A stretch of 64,000 nt of DNA from an uncultured Caulobacterales bacterium (GTDB lineage Bacteria; Pseudomonadota; Alphaproteobacteria; Caulobacterales; Maricaulaceae). The stretch is taken from the NCBI GenBank assembly GCA_947503715.1, contig CANNER010000003.1, positions 1 to 64,000 on the forward strand, read 5' to 3'. Below, one piece after another: positions 38,577 through 47,925 of this stretch. Both the position numbers and the translations under genes were made by a program. Position 1 is the stretch's first letter, and each line of letters starts with the position of its first letter. The notes beneath the pieces were generated by a model that was given only the letters and a program-made list of their open reading frames with translations, was not told the DNA's origin and searched no databases.

Positions 38577-39890
38577 TTAAGAGATATCCAAGGATTTCAA
38601 CCGCGTACGAAGCGTATTGCGGTGGATGCCCAACTTATCCGCCGCCTTGGCCCGGTTCCCGCCCGTCAGGCGAAGAGCCTCAACAATGAGAGGCCTTTCG
38701 ACCCAGGCCAGCGCTGTTGTGTAGGCCGACTCGCCCTCGTCATTTTCCGCATTCAACAGACTGCGACAGGCCTCTTCTAATTGTTGTCCTAAACGGTCCC
38801 GATTAGCGTCGGCTTTTTCGACGGGCGGCAGGTCTTTGTTGAATTCCTGCAGAACCATATCCGCCGTGATCACATCATCAGAGTAAAGGACGGCCAGTCG
38901 CCGGACCAGATTCTCTAATTCCCGGACGTTCCCGGTCCATTTATGGCGGTGTAAAACATCCAGCGCATCATTATCGAACCGCCGGGATTGATTGGGAGAG
39001 GCCTGAACGAGAAAAGCTTCCGCGAGTTCATAAGTGTCCTTATCGCGGGAGGCGAGATTCGGGATTTTAATCTCCGCCACATTTATCCGAAACAAAAGGT
39101 CATCACGGAACAGGCCTTTCTCAACCAAGTCCCGCAAGTCTTTCCGTGTCGCAGAAATCACGCGGGGGCGACTATTGGGCGGTATCATTTCAGCCTCATT
39201 CATCAGGGCGAGCAACCGCTCCTGCGTTGCCATGGAGAGTTCACCAATCTCGTCAATATAGATATCGCCGCCATTGACCTTCTGAAGCGTGAGAGACGTG
39301 TTTTCAAAATCTGTTGTCCGCAGAAACGGGCGATCCGCTCGAGGCCCACCATCATGGAGCAGACGCGCCACGAGATCTTTCCCGGACCCAACAGCGCCCT
39401 GAATAAGGACGGGCAGATTACCCGCTGCAAAACGTGACACGGCACGGAAGACGGGCTGCATCACGGCACTCCGTCCAATCATGGGAAGACGTTTATTCTC
39501 ACTCCGCATACGGGTCTTTCGCGGATTGACCGATTGTCCCGCCCGCGCGACGGCATTTGTGACATCGTCCAAATCAAACGGCTTCGGCACATATTCGAAC
39601 ACTTTGTGCTGACCAGACTTCAGCGCCGTGTTCACCGTATTATTCGCGCTGATGATGATGACCGGAAGTTTCGGACGAGCGGCTGAGAGTTGCGGCAGGC
39701 TCTCAAATACCTCGCGTCCGCCCATCATGACATCTGTCACCACAATATCACCCTGCCCGGCCTCCGCCCATTTCAGCAACGTATCCGCATTATCCGTTGC
39801 TTTCACACTGTGGCCTGCACGGGTGAGGGCTTTCGAGAGAACCAAACGCACACTGTCATCATCATCGGCGAGGAGGATTTCATATTTCAT
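38577..39890 (-). CDS. ntrC: NtrC-type response regulator lacking the sigma-54 contact loop
   Basis: Partner of NtrB in nitrogen control. The 437 residues have a receiver domain (Asp53 in VVTDVMMGG), an AAA+ domain and a Fis-type HTH (GGNRAKAADKLGIHRNTLRTRL). The AAA+ domain is reduced: Walker A is GAVGSGKDL, Walker B is GGDIYIDEIGEL, and the roughly 25-residue stretch that normally holds ELFGHEKGAFTGA is replaced by a shorter unrelated segment. Such a protein is not expected to activate sigma-54 polymerase; Rhodobacter capsulatus NtrC, which also lacks GAFTGA, works with sigma-70. Its start overlaps the ntrB end. Confidence 0.92.
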   Translation of the reverse strand: MKYEILLADDDDSVRLVLSKALTRAGHSVKATDNADTLLKWAEAGQGDIVVTDVMMGGREVFESLPQLSAARPKLPVIIISANNTVNTALKSGQHKVFEYVPKPFDLDDVTNAVARAGQSVNPRKTRMRSENKRLPMIGRSAVMQPVFRAVSRFAAGNLPVLIQGAVGSGKDLVARLLHDGGPRADRPFLRTTDFENTSLTLQKVNGGDIYIDEIGELSMATQERLLALMNEAEMIPPNSRPRVISATRKDLRDLVEKGLFRDDLLFRINVAEIKIPNLASRDKDTYELAEAFLVQASPNQSRRFDNDALDVLHRHKWTGNVRELENLVRRLAVLYSDDVITADMVLQEFNKDLPPVEKADANRDRLGQQLEEACRSLLNAENDEGESAYTTALAWVERPLIVEALRLTGGNRAKAADKLGIHRNTLRTRLKSLDIS

Positions 39891-40939
39891 AGTGATAACT
39901 CTTCGGTGTTAGAGTGAGGCGGCGCAGGAAGGAGCAGGGAGAAAACGGTACGGCCAGGAACAGATTGTACTTCGACTATGCCCTCATGTGCGGCGGCCAC
40001 TTTGGAAACCAGCGCCAGACCAAGACCTTGTCCGTCCGTTTTTGTTGTCACGAAGGGCTGGAATATCTGGGCCAGAAGGTCCTTTGGAATTCCGGGACCA
40101 TCATCGATGATTCGGATTTGCATCGGTAAATGTTTAGCGGACGGCCCCCCGCGCACACCGGATCGGAATGAGGTTTCCAAACGGATTTTACCCTTATGGC
40201 CCGTACTTTCCGCTGCGTTCTTGATCAGGTTCAAAAGGGCCTGCATCAGTGTGTCCGCGTCGCCATAAGCATGTGGGAGTGACGGGTCATATCGCTCATC
40301 AAAGACGACATTCGGGCTAGCCGATTGAATGATACGACGCGCCTGTCGTAGGATTTCGTGAATATTCACGCGCTGCCCCTCTTCCGGGTCAGCATCCCCC
40401 AGTTTCTCCATCCGGTCTGCTAGACGGCTAATTCTGTCAATTTCTGACCCGATAAGATCAATCAACGCCAAGCCCTCTACGCTGGCAACATCATCGCGCA
40501 GGAGTTGCGCCGCGCCTTTTATACCGGCGAGCGGATTTTTGAGTTCATGGGCAATCATTCTGCCCATACCCGTTACGACCTGACCGCCAATTTTCGTTTC
40601 ACGTGGCTGCGGGCCGAGGAACCAGACCGATAGGCCGACGCCATCAGATGTCATATAGGCAGTCAGATGGGCCATGCGTCCGTCTCCGCCCGCTTTGATA
40701 TCTTTGACCGACACATGACGGGTCGTTATGGCGGCGTGTTTATCTCGCGCTTTACCCGTAATACCCTGCGAGTCCGGGTCTGTTGCGACGATATCCCAGA
40801 GGCGTTTTCCCTCAATTTTATGAGATGACCGCCCCAGCCATTCCTGTGCAGCTTGGTTTACCCAAAGAATATGGTCGTCATCATCCAGCTTAAATAGCGG
40901 GAATGGCCAGTCTTCGACAAGCGGTACAATATTCGTCAT
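39887..40939 (-). CDS. ntrB: Nitrogen regulation histidine kinase NtrB
   Basis: Soluble kinase/phosphatase for NtrC, in other bacteria controlled by PII. The 350 residues have an N-terminal PAS domain (WPFPLFKLDDDDHILWVNQAA), the H box GRMIAHELKNPLAGIKGAAQ with His131, and the HATPase boxes NLIKNAAES, DDGPGIP and GQGLGLALVSKVAAAHEG. Overlaps of four bases with dusB and ntrC suggest one transcript dusB-ntrB-ntrC. Confidence 0.95.
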   Translation of the reverse strand: MTNIVPLVEDWPFPLFKLDDDDHILWVNQAAQEWLGRSSHKIEGKRLWDIVATDPDSQGITGKARDKHAAITTRHVSVKDIKAGGDGRMAHLTAYMTSDGVGLSVWFLGPQPRETKIGGQVVTGMGRMIAHELKNPLAGIKGAAQLLRDDVASVEGLALIDLIGSEIDRISRLADRMEKLGDADPEEGQRVNIHEILRQARRIIQSASPNVVFDERYDPSLPHAYGDADTLMQALLNLIKNAAESTGHKGKIRLETSFRSGVRGGPSAKHLPMQIRIIDDGPGIPKDLLAQIFQPFVTTKTDGQGLGLALVSKVAAAHEGIVEVQSVPGRTVFSLLLPAPPHSNTEELSL

Positions 40940-41925
40940 GCCGCCACCGCATTTTGGAAGAACACCTGTGACAGCGCTTCCGCAACATCCTCCGCGTCCA
41001 ACCCCTGACAGACACGTTTACGCAACGGGTCATCCTTGGACAATCCGGCATCGTCGCAGTAGGCCGCCAGATGTTTGCGGGCGAAGCGGATGGCTTTCCC
41101 TTCGGGATAAAAATCGTGGATATCGCGATAATGTGCGACGGCAATTTCTGATTTCTCTGCCAATGTGGGTTGGCTGACCGAGTCACCATCTACCGCCGCC
41201 CGGATTTCCGCAATATCCCAGGGCCGCCCGATCAGAGAGCGTCCGACCATCACACCGTCTGCGCCTGACTCCTCCATAGCTTTCACGGCATCCGCGCCGT
41301 CGAAAATATCTCCATTGACGAAGACCGGACGATCAACCGCAGTAACGACAGAGGAAACAGCCACCCAATCGGCCTCACCTTTATAAAATTGACACCGTGT
41401 ACGCCCATGGACGACGAACATTTGAATCCCAATATCTTCGGCAGACTTTGCAATATCTGCCGCATTTAAACTCTCATGATCCCAGCCCAAGCGCATTTTT
41501 AGTGTCACAGGCACATCGACTGCTTCAACAACTGCCTCGATGATCTCAAGCGCCAGTTTCGGCTCCCGCATCAGGGCCGACCCTGACAGGGCCCCTGTCA
41601 CTTTGCGCGCGGGACAACCCATATTGATGTCGATAATATCCGCGCCCGCCGCCTCGCACGCCTTCGCGCCCTCGCCCATCCAATGCGGATCCCGCCCAAC
41701 GAGTTGAATGGCGAGCGGGTCCACATATCCCCGACCCGACGCTTTCGCGAGATTTTCCGCATCACCCGAGACAAGACGCTCACTTGCGACCATTTCAGAC
41801 ACGACTAAGCCCGGCTCAAATTGGTGCAGAACCTTCCGAAAGGGCAAATCCGTCACCCCCGACATGGGCGCGATCAGGACACGACTTTTCAAGACATGCT
41901 TGCCGATATGGATTGGGTTTGCCAT
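40936..41925 (-). CDS. dusB: tRNA-dihydrouridine synthase (DusB/NifR3 type)
   Basis: FMN enzyme that reduces uridine to dihydrouridine in tRNA. From the ATG at 41925 it has 329 residues: LIAPMSGVTDLPFR at the N-terminus, DINMGCPARKVTGALSGSALM with the catalytic cysteine, VTLKMRLGW, HGRTRCQFYKG and the FMN-phosphate loop ADGVMVGRSLIGRPW. An upstream in-frame start would add 102 residues antisense to ispDF and is rejected. First gene of the ntr block, as in other alphaproteobacteria, where it is called nifR3. Confidence 0.96.
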   Translation of the reverse strand: MANPIHIGKHVLKSRVLIAPMSGVTDLPFRKVLHQFEPGLVVSEMVASERLVSGDAENLAKASGRGYVDPLAIQLVGRDPHWMGEGAKACEAAGADIIDINMGCPARKVTGALSGSALMREPKLALEIIEAVVEAVDVPVTLKMRLGWDHESLNAADIAKSAEDIGIQMFVVHGRTRCQFYKGEADWVAVSSVVTAVDRPVFVNGDIFDGADAVKAMEESGADGVMVGRSLIGRPWDIAEIRAAVDGDSVSQPTLAEKSEIAVAHYRDIHDFYPEGKAIRFARKHLAAYCDDAGLSKDDPLRKRVCQGLDAEDVAEALSQVFFQNAVAA

Positions 41926-41986
41926 TGCAGTCGTCGTAAGCTGTTTTTGCGAACCGCACAATAATTCACCGGAGTTGGAAAGCACG

Positions 41987-43132
41987 ATGACACGTGACGC
42001 ACTCATATTGGTCGCCGCCGGAAAAGGCATGCGCGCGGGCGGGGATATACCGAAACAATATAGGCGAATTGGATCACAACCCCTTTTAGTTCTAACACTG
42101 CAAAATGCTCTAAAAGCCCATAATTTCGGGACAATCATTGTCGCTATAAGCGCAGATGATGATTTTGCGGAAGGCTGCCTCGCGCCCTTTGGCGACGAGG
42201 TCAGAACGACCATTGGTGGGGCGACACGCACGGATTCTGTGCGGGCGGGGCTGAATGTCCTGCAAGGCGAGAGAATCGATCATGTCTATATACACGATGC
42301 CGCGCGGCCCTTCCTGACACAGACGCTTTTGCAGGACTTATCGAACGCTCTCGAAACGCATCAGGCCACGGCACCTGCCCTACCCATCGCTGATGCGCTC
42401 AAAACCTTGGAGGGAGATAGCGTGGACCGCGATGCGTTAAGACGGGTGCAAACACCACAAGCCTTTCGTTACGCCGATATCCTATCGGCTTTTGACGCTG
42501 CGAAACCGGGCGAAAGCCATGCCGATGATATTGCGGTTGCGCGGGCCGCTGGCCTCTCCCTCTCCTTCACGTCCGGTGATCCCGATAATTTCAAGGTGAC
42601 CTATCCCGAAGATTTCGCCAAAGCAGAGCGCATGGTAGATCAAACTTACACCGCAACAGGTTCCGGCTTCGACGTGCATCAATTCGATTTCGAATCCGAT
42701 GATCCGCTTTGGCTATGCGGCGTTCCGATTAACTGCGGCTACACACTGAAGGGGCATTCAGATGCAGATGCGGGACTGCATGCGCTGACGGATGCCATTC
42801 TAGGCGCGCTTTGTTTTGGGGATATTGGCGATCATTTTCCGCCCTCCGACCCGCAATGGAAAGGCGCGTCGAGCGATAAGTTTCTGATTTTTGCGATAAA
42901 AAAAGTGAAGGAACGCAACGGTTTACTCCAACATGTGGATGTTACGTTGATCTGCGAACAACCGAAAATAAAACCGCATCGCGACGCCATGCGAGAGAAG
43001 ATTGCAGAGCTTTGTGGTCTTCCCCTCAACCGTGTCAGTGTGAAAGCGACAACAACCGAAAAGCTCGGCTTCACAGGGCGTGGTGAAGGTCTGGCCGCAC
43101 AGGCCACAGCAACAGTAAGGTTTGGATCATGA
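41987..43132 (+). CDS. ispDF: Bifunctional isoprenoid enzyme IspD-IspF
   Basis: Fusion of 2-C-methyl-D-erythritol 4-phosphate cytidylyltransferase and 2,4-cyclodiphosphate synthase, two steps of the MEP isoprenoid pathway that also supplies carotenoid precursors. The 381 residues split into IspD (LILVAAGKGMRAGGDIPKQY, then DAARPF, about 1-220) and IspF (GSGFDVHQF with metal-binding Asp and His, then LKGHSDADAGLHALTDAILG, to the end). The ATG at 41987 has GGAAAG upstream; the open frame further upstream is antisense to dusB. It overlaps pncC by four bases. Confidence 0.97.
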   Translation: MTRDALILVAAGKGMRAGGDIPKQYRRIGSQPLLVLTLQNALKAHNFGTIIVAISADDDFAEGCLAPFGDEVRTTIGGATRTDSVRAGLNVLQGERIDHVYIHDAARPFLTQTLLQDLSNALETHQATAPALPIADALKTLEGDSVDRDALRRVQTPQAFRYADILSAFDAAKPGESHADDIAVARAAGLSLSFTSGDPDNFKVTYPEDFAKAERMVDQTYTATGSGFDVHQFDFESDDPLWLCGVPINCGYTLKGHSDADAGLHALTDAILGALCFGDIGDHFPPSDPQWKGASSDKFLIFAIKKVKERNGLLQHVDVTLICEQPKIKPHRDAMREKIAELCGLPLNRVSVKATTTEKLGFTGRGEGLAAQATATVRFGS

Positions 43133-43626
43133 GCCAGAATATGTTGAAAGAGATTTTCGGCCTTTCGGCGGAACTCGTGGAAAAAGCGACGACTAAAGGC
43201 TGGACATTGGCGACGGCAGAAAGCTGCACGGGCGGCTTAATCGGCGCGGCCATCACCGCGACATCGGGCAGTTCCGCAATGTTTAAGGGCGGGATCATCG
43301 CCTATGATAATCAGATCAAAACCAAACTCCTCGCCGTGCCGCCCTCCACCATCGGGAAATATGGTGCGGTCAGCGAGATTGTCGCCACACGTATGGCCGC
43401 AGGTGCTGTTGAACGTTTAAATGTCGACCTGGCCGTTGCGGTGACAGGCGTTGCGGGCCCGGGCGGCGGTAGTGAGGAAAAACCAGTCGGAACCGTCTGG
43501 ATCGGCATTGCAACGCGGGAGACGAGCTTTGCCGTGCTTCATCACTTCGCAGATATGAGCCGAAACAAAGTCAGAGATGCAACCTGTTTGGAGGCTCTGA
43601 AGGCGCTTCTAAAAGCGTTAGACTAG
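43129..43626 (+). CDS. pncC: CinA C-terminal-type nicotinamide-nucleotide amidase
   Basis: Stand-alone CinA C-terminal domain, the family of NMN amidase PncC that recycles pyridine nucleotides. The 165 residues show the signature ATAESCTGGLIGAAITATSGSS, KGGIIAYDNQIK, and AVAVTGVAGPGGGSEEKPVGTVWIG. It is coupled to ispDF (ATGA) and converges on the COQ10-like gene with a 9-bp overlap of the ends. Confidence 0.92.
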   Translation: MSQNMLKEIFGLSAELVEKATTKGWTLATAESCTGGLIGAAITATSGSSAMFKGGIIAYDNQIKTKLLAVPPSTIGKYGAVSEIVATRMAAGAVERLNVDLAVAVTGVAGPGGGSEEKPVGTVWIGIATRETSFAVLHHFADMSRNKVRDATCLEALKALLKALD

Positions 43627-44133
43627 GCCCTCTGCTTTCAAACCGAGCCGTTTCAACTCCGGGCCGGAGTCGTAAAGCTTCTCACCAATATGTGGCAGAG
43701 TTCTCCCTGCGCGGGTCTCAAACAAGTTCATAATATGAACCGCCGCCTTGGCGAATTTTTCGCGAAGGAGGAATTCTAAGGGCATCGCTTTCAACCGCAC
43801 ATCCACGACGACATCGACGACGGTAGAGCCATCTTCAATTGGATGAAATTTCCACTCATTCAATAGAGATTTAACCGCGCCGCCCTTTTCTGCCTTTTTG
43901 ACGCTAATCTTCATGGTGCTTGGGTCAATCGTAACATGAGATTTAAAGGTCTCACGGATCATCTTATACGCGACTATGGCCTCGGCTTCGAACTCCGTGT
44001 CAGATAGTTTTTTCGTGATACGAAGCGCCGAAATCAGATCGATAAATTCCGGATAATTTTCAACATCCGCGACCAACGCGAATAAACCATCCGCGTCATG
44101 ACGGATGCGTCTGACAATTCTCGTCGACGGCAT
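43618..44133 (-). CDS. COQ10/RatA-like START-domain protein
   Basis: A 171-residue member of the SRPBCC (START-like) superfamily that includes mitochondrial COQ10 and bacterial RatA. Typical features are HDADGLFALVADVENYPEFI at the N-terminus, a central antiparallel sheet, and the long C-terminal helix region. In alphaproteobacteria and mitochondria it is linked with ubiquinone function; a toxin role as in E. coli RatA is not implied. Its ATG overlaps the lipA stop (TAATG). Confidence 0.88.
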   Translation of the reverse strand: MPSTRIVRRIRHDADGLFALVADVENYPEFIDLISALRITKKLSDTEFEAEAIVAYKMIRETFKSHVTIDPSTMKISVKKAEKGGAVKSLLNEWKFHPIEDGSTVVDVVVDVRLKAMPLEFLLREKFAKAAVHIMNLFETRAGRTLPHIGEKLYDSGPELKRLGLKAEGLV

Positions 44134-45098
44134 TAGCGGCTAACGCCTAGTTTAGCATCGCGCGCGGCCCGCATTTGTGCAAAGTCACTATCCGCATGAT
44201 AGGACGAACGGGTGAGCGGACTGGCTGACACCATCAAGAAGCCTTTCGCCCGCGCGATCGTCTCATAGGATTTAAACTCTTCCGGCGTGACAAAACGGTC
44301 AATTTTCGCATGTTTCCGCGTGGGCTGAAGATATTGGCCAATGGTCAGGAAATCGACGCCGGCGGACCGCATATCATCCATGACCTGCATGATCTCTTCT
44401 TTCGTTTCACCCAAACCCACCATGAGGCCGGATTTCGTGAATTGCGACGGATCGCGGTCCTTCACCTTCTCTAGCAAACGCAGCGAATGATAGTAACGCG
44501 CCCCCGGACGAATTTTCAGATAGAGACGCGGCACCGTTTCCAGATTGTGGTTAAACACATCAGGCCGCGCATCAATCACTTTATTCGGGGCGTCGCCCTT
44601 GCGCAGAAAATCAGGCGTCAAAATTTCAATTGTTGTGTCGGGCGACTTCGCACGAATAGCCTCAATCACGTCGACAAAATGCTGCGCACCGCCATCGTCG
44701 AGGTCGTCCCGGTCCACAGATGTAATCACGACATGTTTGAGTTTCATCTCAAGGACAGCTTCCGCAATCTTCTTTGGCTCATAGGCATCCACATCTTGCG
44801 GCAATCCTGTTGCCACATTGCAAAATGCGCAAGCCCGCGTACAGATTTCGCCCAGCACCATGAAGGTTGCATGAGATTTCTCCCAACACTCCCCGATATT
44901 CGGACAAGCTGCTTCCTCACAAACGGTCACGAGGCCTTTGTCTTTCACGATCTTCCGTGTCTCCGCATAGCCTTTAGACGTCGGCGCTTTCACGCGAATC
45001 CATTTGGGCTTGCGCAGGACTTCTGTATCCGGTCGGTTCGCCTTTTCAGGATGTCGCGGTCTTGCTTTATTCGCGTTCAGATCAAGTATCGTAGCCAT
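44133..45098 (-). CDS. lipA: Lipoyl synthase
   Basis: Radical-SAM enzyme that inserts two sulfurs into octanoyl-lipoyl domains, needed by the pyruvate dehydrogenase encoded nearby. From the ATG at 45098 it has 321 residues: the auxiliary-cluster cysteines Cys60, Cys65 and Cys71 ([12 protein letters not shown]), the radical-SAM triad Cys86, Cys90 and Cys93 (CTRACAFC), and the RSSYHA motif near the C-terminus whose Ser binds the sacrificed cluster. Upstream in-frame starts would add 30 residues not found in the family. Coupled to the COQ10-like gene. Confidence 0.97.
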   Translation of the reverse strand: MATILDLNANKARPRHPEKANRPDTEVLRKPKWIRVKAPTSKGYAETRKIVKDKGLVTVCEEAACPNIGECWEKSHATFMVLGEICTRACAFCNVATGLPQDVDAYEPKKIAEAVLEMKLKHVVITSVDRDDLDDGGAQHFVDVIEAIRAKSPDTTIEILTPDFLRKGDAPNKVIDARPDVFNHNLETVPRLYLKIRPGARYYHSLRLLEKVKDRDPSQFTKSGLMVGLGETKEEIMQVMDDMRSAGVDFLTIGQYLQPTRKHAKIDRFVTPEEFKSYETIARAKGFLMVSASPLTRSSYHADSDFAQMRAARDAKLGVSR

Positions 45099-45231
45099 GA
45101 GCGCTAAATGGGCGGGCAAAGCGGCGGATTCAAGCAAATTCAGCTTTCCAAGCTGCGCCAAATCCGCAACTCTAACCCCCATGAACACGCCGATTGAAAA
45201 ACAGAGCCCATTGTCTGAAAAGGTTCTTAAT

Positions 45232-45906
45232 ATGGAACCTAGCCGCGTACTATTGGTGGAAGATGAGCCCAGCGCCTTTGAACGCTGTGCACAGCTTGTC
45301 GAACAACACCCTCGCCTCGAACTTTTTGCAGGTGTGAATAACTATACTGAAGCCAAAGCATTGGTCGACACCAAAGCCGAACAGTTCGACCTCCTCCTGA
45401 CCGACCTCCAACTGGGTGACGGTGATGGGGCAGACCTCATCCGTGCATGGCGGAGTGGTGACGAAGCGGATCATAGGCGTGCGATGGTCATTTCCGTCTT
45501 TGGCGACGTCACCAGCGTTATCCGGGCTGTCGAGGCGGGCGCGGATGGATACCTCCTCAAAGGTGGATCTGACTTTGAAATGTTCAATTCAATCACAACG
45601 GTCTTGGAAGGCGGTGCGCCGATTAGTGCAGCTGTGGCTGGTCATCTGCTCAAACGTGTGCGCCGTGAGAGCCCTAAACCGGCCCAACCTCAAAAACCCA
45701 ACCTACTGTCAAAGCGTGAAATCGAAGTTCTTTCCGCACTGGCACGCGGACGATCTTATAAAGAGGTTGCGCGGGATATGGATATCTCGCCCCATACGGT
45801 CGGGGGACATGTGAAGAGCATCTATCACAAACTGGCCGTTACCTCGCGGGGTGAGGCAGTCTATAAAGCTGTCCAAGAAGGCATGATCGATCTGAACGCA
45901 AGTTAA
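45232..45906 (+). CDS. NarL/LuxR-type response regulator
   Basis: Transcription regulator, 224 residues from the ATG at 45232 (AAAGG eight bases upstream; another in-frame ATG at 45181 lacks such a site). The receiver domain has the acidic pair Glu10-Asp11, phospho-acceptor Asp58 ([13 protein letters not shown]) and the Lys of YLLKGGS. The LuxR HTH reads [26 protein letters not shown] and [16 protein letters not shown]. Its stop overlaps the start of the adjacent kinase gene (TAATG), so they form a two-component pair. It diverges from lipA; its target is not evident. Confidence 0.92.
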   Translation: MEPSRVLLVEDEPSAFERCAQLVEQHPRLELFAGVNNYTEAKALVDTKAEQFDLLLTDLQLGDGDGADLIRAWRSGDEADHRRAMVISVFGDVTSVIRAVEAGADGYLLKGGSDFEMFNSITTVLEGGAPISAAVAGHLLKRVRRESPKPAQPQKPNLLSKREIEVLSALARGRSYKEVARDMDISPHTVGGHVKSIYHKLAVTSRGEAVYKAVQEGMIDLNAS

Positions 45907-47810
45907 TGGACACCCTATCGCATGGACTCTCGCATTCTCGCGAAAGCTTGTCCGGGGCAATGCGCCTTACCGTTGTGGTCCTATCTACTGTTCTCGCCCT
46001 TTATCTTTCTATCCTCATAAGCGAGCGAATGATGGTCCCGGAAAACGTGGTCAAACTCGACAGTTTGGCCACGGCTGTTCCTGACGGCAGTCCACGATTG
46101 ACGGTTGGGCGAGACGGATATGGAAGTTATATTGGACAACGCGGCGCGGATACAGCTTACATATCGGGTGATATCACCGATCATGTCAAAGGCCTGACGG
46201 AACCTGCGATCCTCATCCAATATTCTCGACGTACAATTGACATGAGGGTCAATGGCGAAAGGTTACTGCCTTATAGTCGGCCAGCCCGTCTTAATGGTCA
46301 TATTTTTCAGGAACCACATTTATACTTATTCCCAGAGGAACTTAAGCCACCTTACTTTCTGGAGATGAGGGCGCAAACGACAAAAAATCAGCCTTATGTC
46401 GGCATGCCTCTATTGTCTGAAAAACGTAACCTTCTGCGAGCTTACCGTTGGCAATATGTTGTGGGTGTCTGGATGGTCACCTTCTCCGCAGCGGCCTGCA
46501 TGATTGGCGGTTTGATCGCGTTCCTACTCTCACTCCGTTCAAAAAGGCCTGGAGAGATGGTTGCATTCGGCTGCCTCATGCTGGGTTGGATGACGGTTTG
46601 CCTCACATATACCGGCGTTTTTACAGGCGCACTTGGGAATATAGGTAACCTTATCTATACTTTCGCTATTTTCATAGTCGCCGTTTCCGCACTCTCTTTC
46701 ATTAATGAATGGACATTCAGAAAACGATGGATTCGGTATTATGCTGTCCCTTTGATGGCATTGCTCTATCTAGGCTTATTCATCGCAATGATCTTCCTGG
46801 ATAGATCCGTTTTTATCGACATTATCTTGATCGCAGATGTTATTGCCGTGTTTGCAATCGTAACTATGATTTGGCAAGTTTGCTCTGCTCTTCTCAGAGA
46901 ATTGAAGATCAGTATGTTTAGTGCAGTTGTCTTCCTCTCAACCATTCTTGCCGTCGTTATAGATATCATCTCATCTGTATCTTTAGATGCGACAGCAGCC
47001 ATCTGGATGGGAACGCCTGTGACACTTCATTATGGGCCAATCGTTTGTATTTTCCTGGGATTAACGATCTTAAGTGGTTTTCTGAGAAGTTTCGTAGAAA
47101 CCCAGAGAATGCTGGCAAAATCCAACACATTCCTTGTCTCTCAACTCGCCGAGCGGGAAGCCGAAATCGCAAATGTTTACGCACAACGTGAGACCGAAAT
47201 GCGTGAGGCTGCGCTCGTGGATGAACGCAAACGGATCATGCGCGATATGCATGACGGCGTCGGCGGGAAGCTGCTGTCACTCTCACTCCGTGCAAAAGGT
47301 GGGCGTTTGGCCCCCAGCGAGATGGGAAAAGAGCTTGATGACAGCCTTCAGGAACTTCGCCTCATCGTCGATTCGATGGACACAGCCGATGGCGAACTGG
47401 ACCTCGCGCTCGGTGCGCTTCGCGGACGATTGGAACCTGCTCTTTATGAAGCCGGCATAGAACTGGATTGGGATGCGGGCGACCTGGGGCATCAGCCGAA
47501 TTACGGACCGGAAGAGGTGCTTTCCATTTACCGGATCATTCAAGAGGCCGTGATAAATATTATTCGTCATGCCAAGGCCTCAGAAATTCATTTTAAAAGC
47601 CGGATACTGCCCAATGGCACGATTGAAATTACGATTGAAGATGATGGGATTGGACTATCACAAGACAATTTGCGGCCAGGCGCAAAGGGACTGTCCAATC
47701 TTAGAACACGCACCAAGGACCTAAATGGAAATATTGAATTTCTAGCCGCCACAGAATCGAAATCCGGGCTCCGCGTACGGTTGGAGTTACCAGGTAATAT
47801 TGACGCATGA
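45906..47810 (+). CDS. Membrane sensor histidine kinase (HisKA_3 type)
   Basis: Kinase partner of the upstream LuxR-type regulator. The 634 residues have an N-terminal helix (20-39), an extracytoplasmic part of about 140 residues with a jelly-roll-like 7TMR-DISM extracellular character, seven hydrophobic segments between about 185 and 395, a coiled coil (400-440), the HisKA_3 box ERKRIMRDMHDGVGGKLLSL with His449, and a HATPase domain (YRIIQEAVINIIRHAKAS, DDGIGL). No known ligand domain is recognised. The HisKA_3 class pairs with NarL-type regulators, as here. Confidence 0.9.
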   Translation: MDTLSHGLSHSRESLSGAMRLTVVVLSTVLALYLSILISERMMVPENVVKLDSLATAVPDGSPRLTVGRDGYGSYIGQRGADTAYISGDITDHVKGLTEPAILIQYSRRTIDMRVNGERLLPYSRPARLNGHIFQEPHLYLFPEELKPPYFLEMRAQTTKNQPYVGMPLLSEKRNLLRAYRWQYVVGVWMVTFSAAACMIGGLIAFLLSLRSKRPGEMVAFGCLMLGWMTVCLTYTGVFTGALGNIGNLIYTFAIFIVAVSALSFINEWTFRKRWIRYYAVPLMALLYLGLFIAMIFLDRSVFIDIILIADVIAVFAIVTMIWQVCSALLRELKISMFSAVVFLSTILAVVIDIISSVSLDATAAIWMGTPVTLHYGPIVCIFLGLTILSGFLRSFVETQRMLAKSNTFLVSQLAEREAEIANVYAQRETEMREAALVDERKRIMRDMHDGVGGKLLSLSLRAKGGRLAPSEMGKELDDSLQELRLIVDSMDTADGELDLALGALRGRLEPALYEAGIELDWDAGDLGHQPNYGPEEVLSIYRIIQEAVINIIRHAKASEIHFKSRILPNGTIEITIEDDGIGLSQDNLRPGAKGLSNLRTRTKDLNGNIEFLAATESKSGLRVRLELPGNIDA

Positions 47811-47925
47811 GACCAGCTCGCCTCTGCAAATTGGCGAGATTGACGCCCTAAACTGACTTTCGGCACAAATTTTGCAACGTTTTAACCTCAATCTGCCATG
47901 TGGCAGGCAAAGGAGGTTTGGTACC

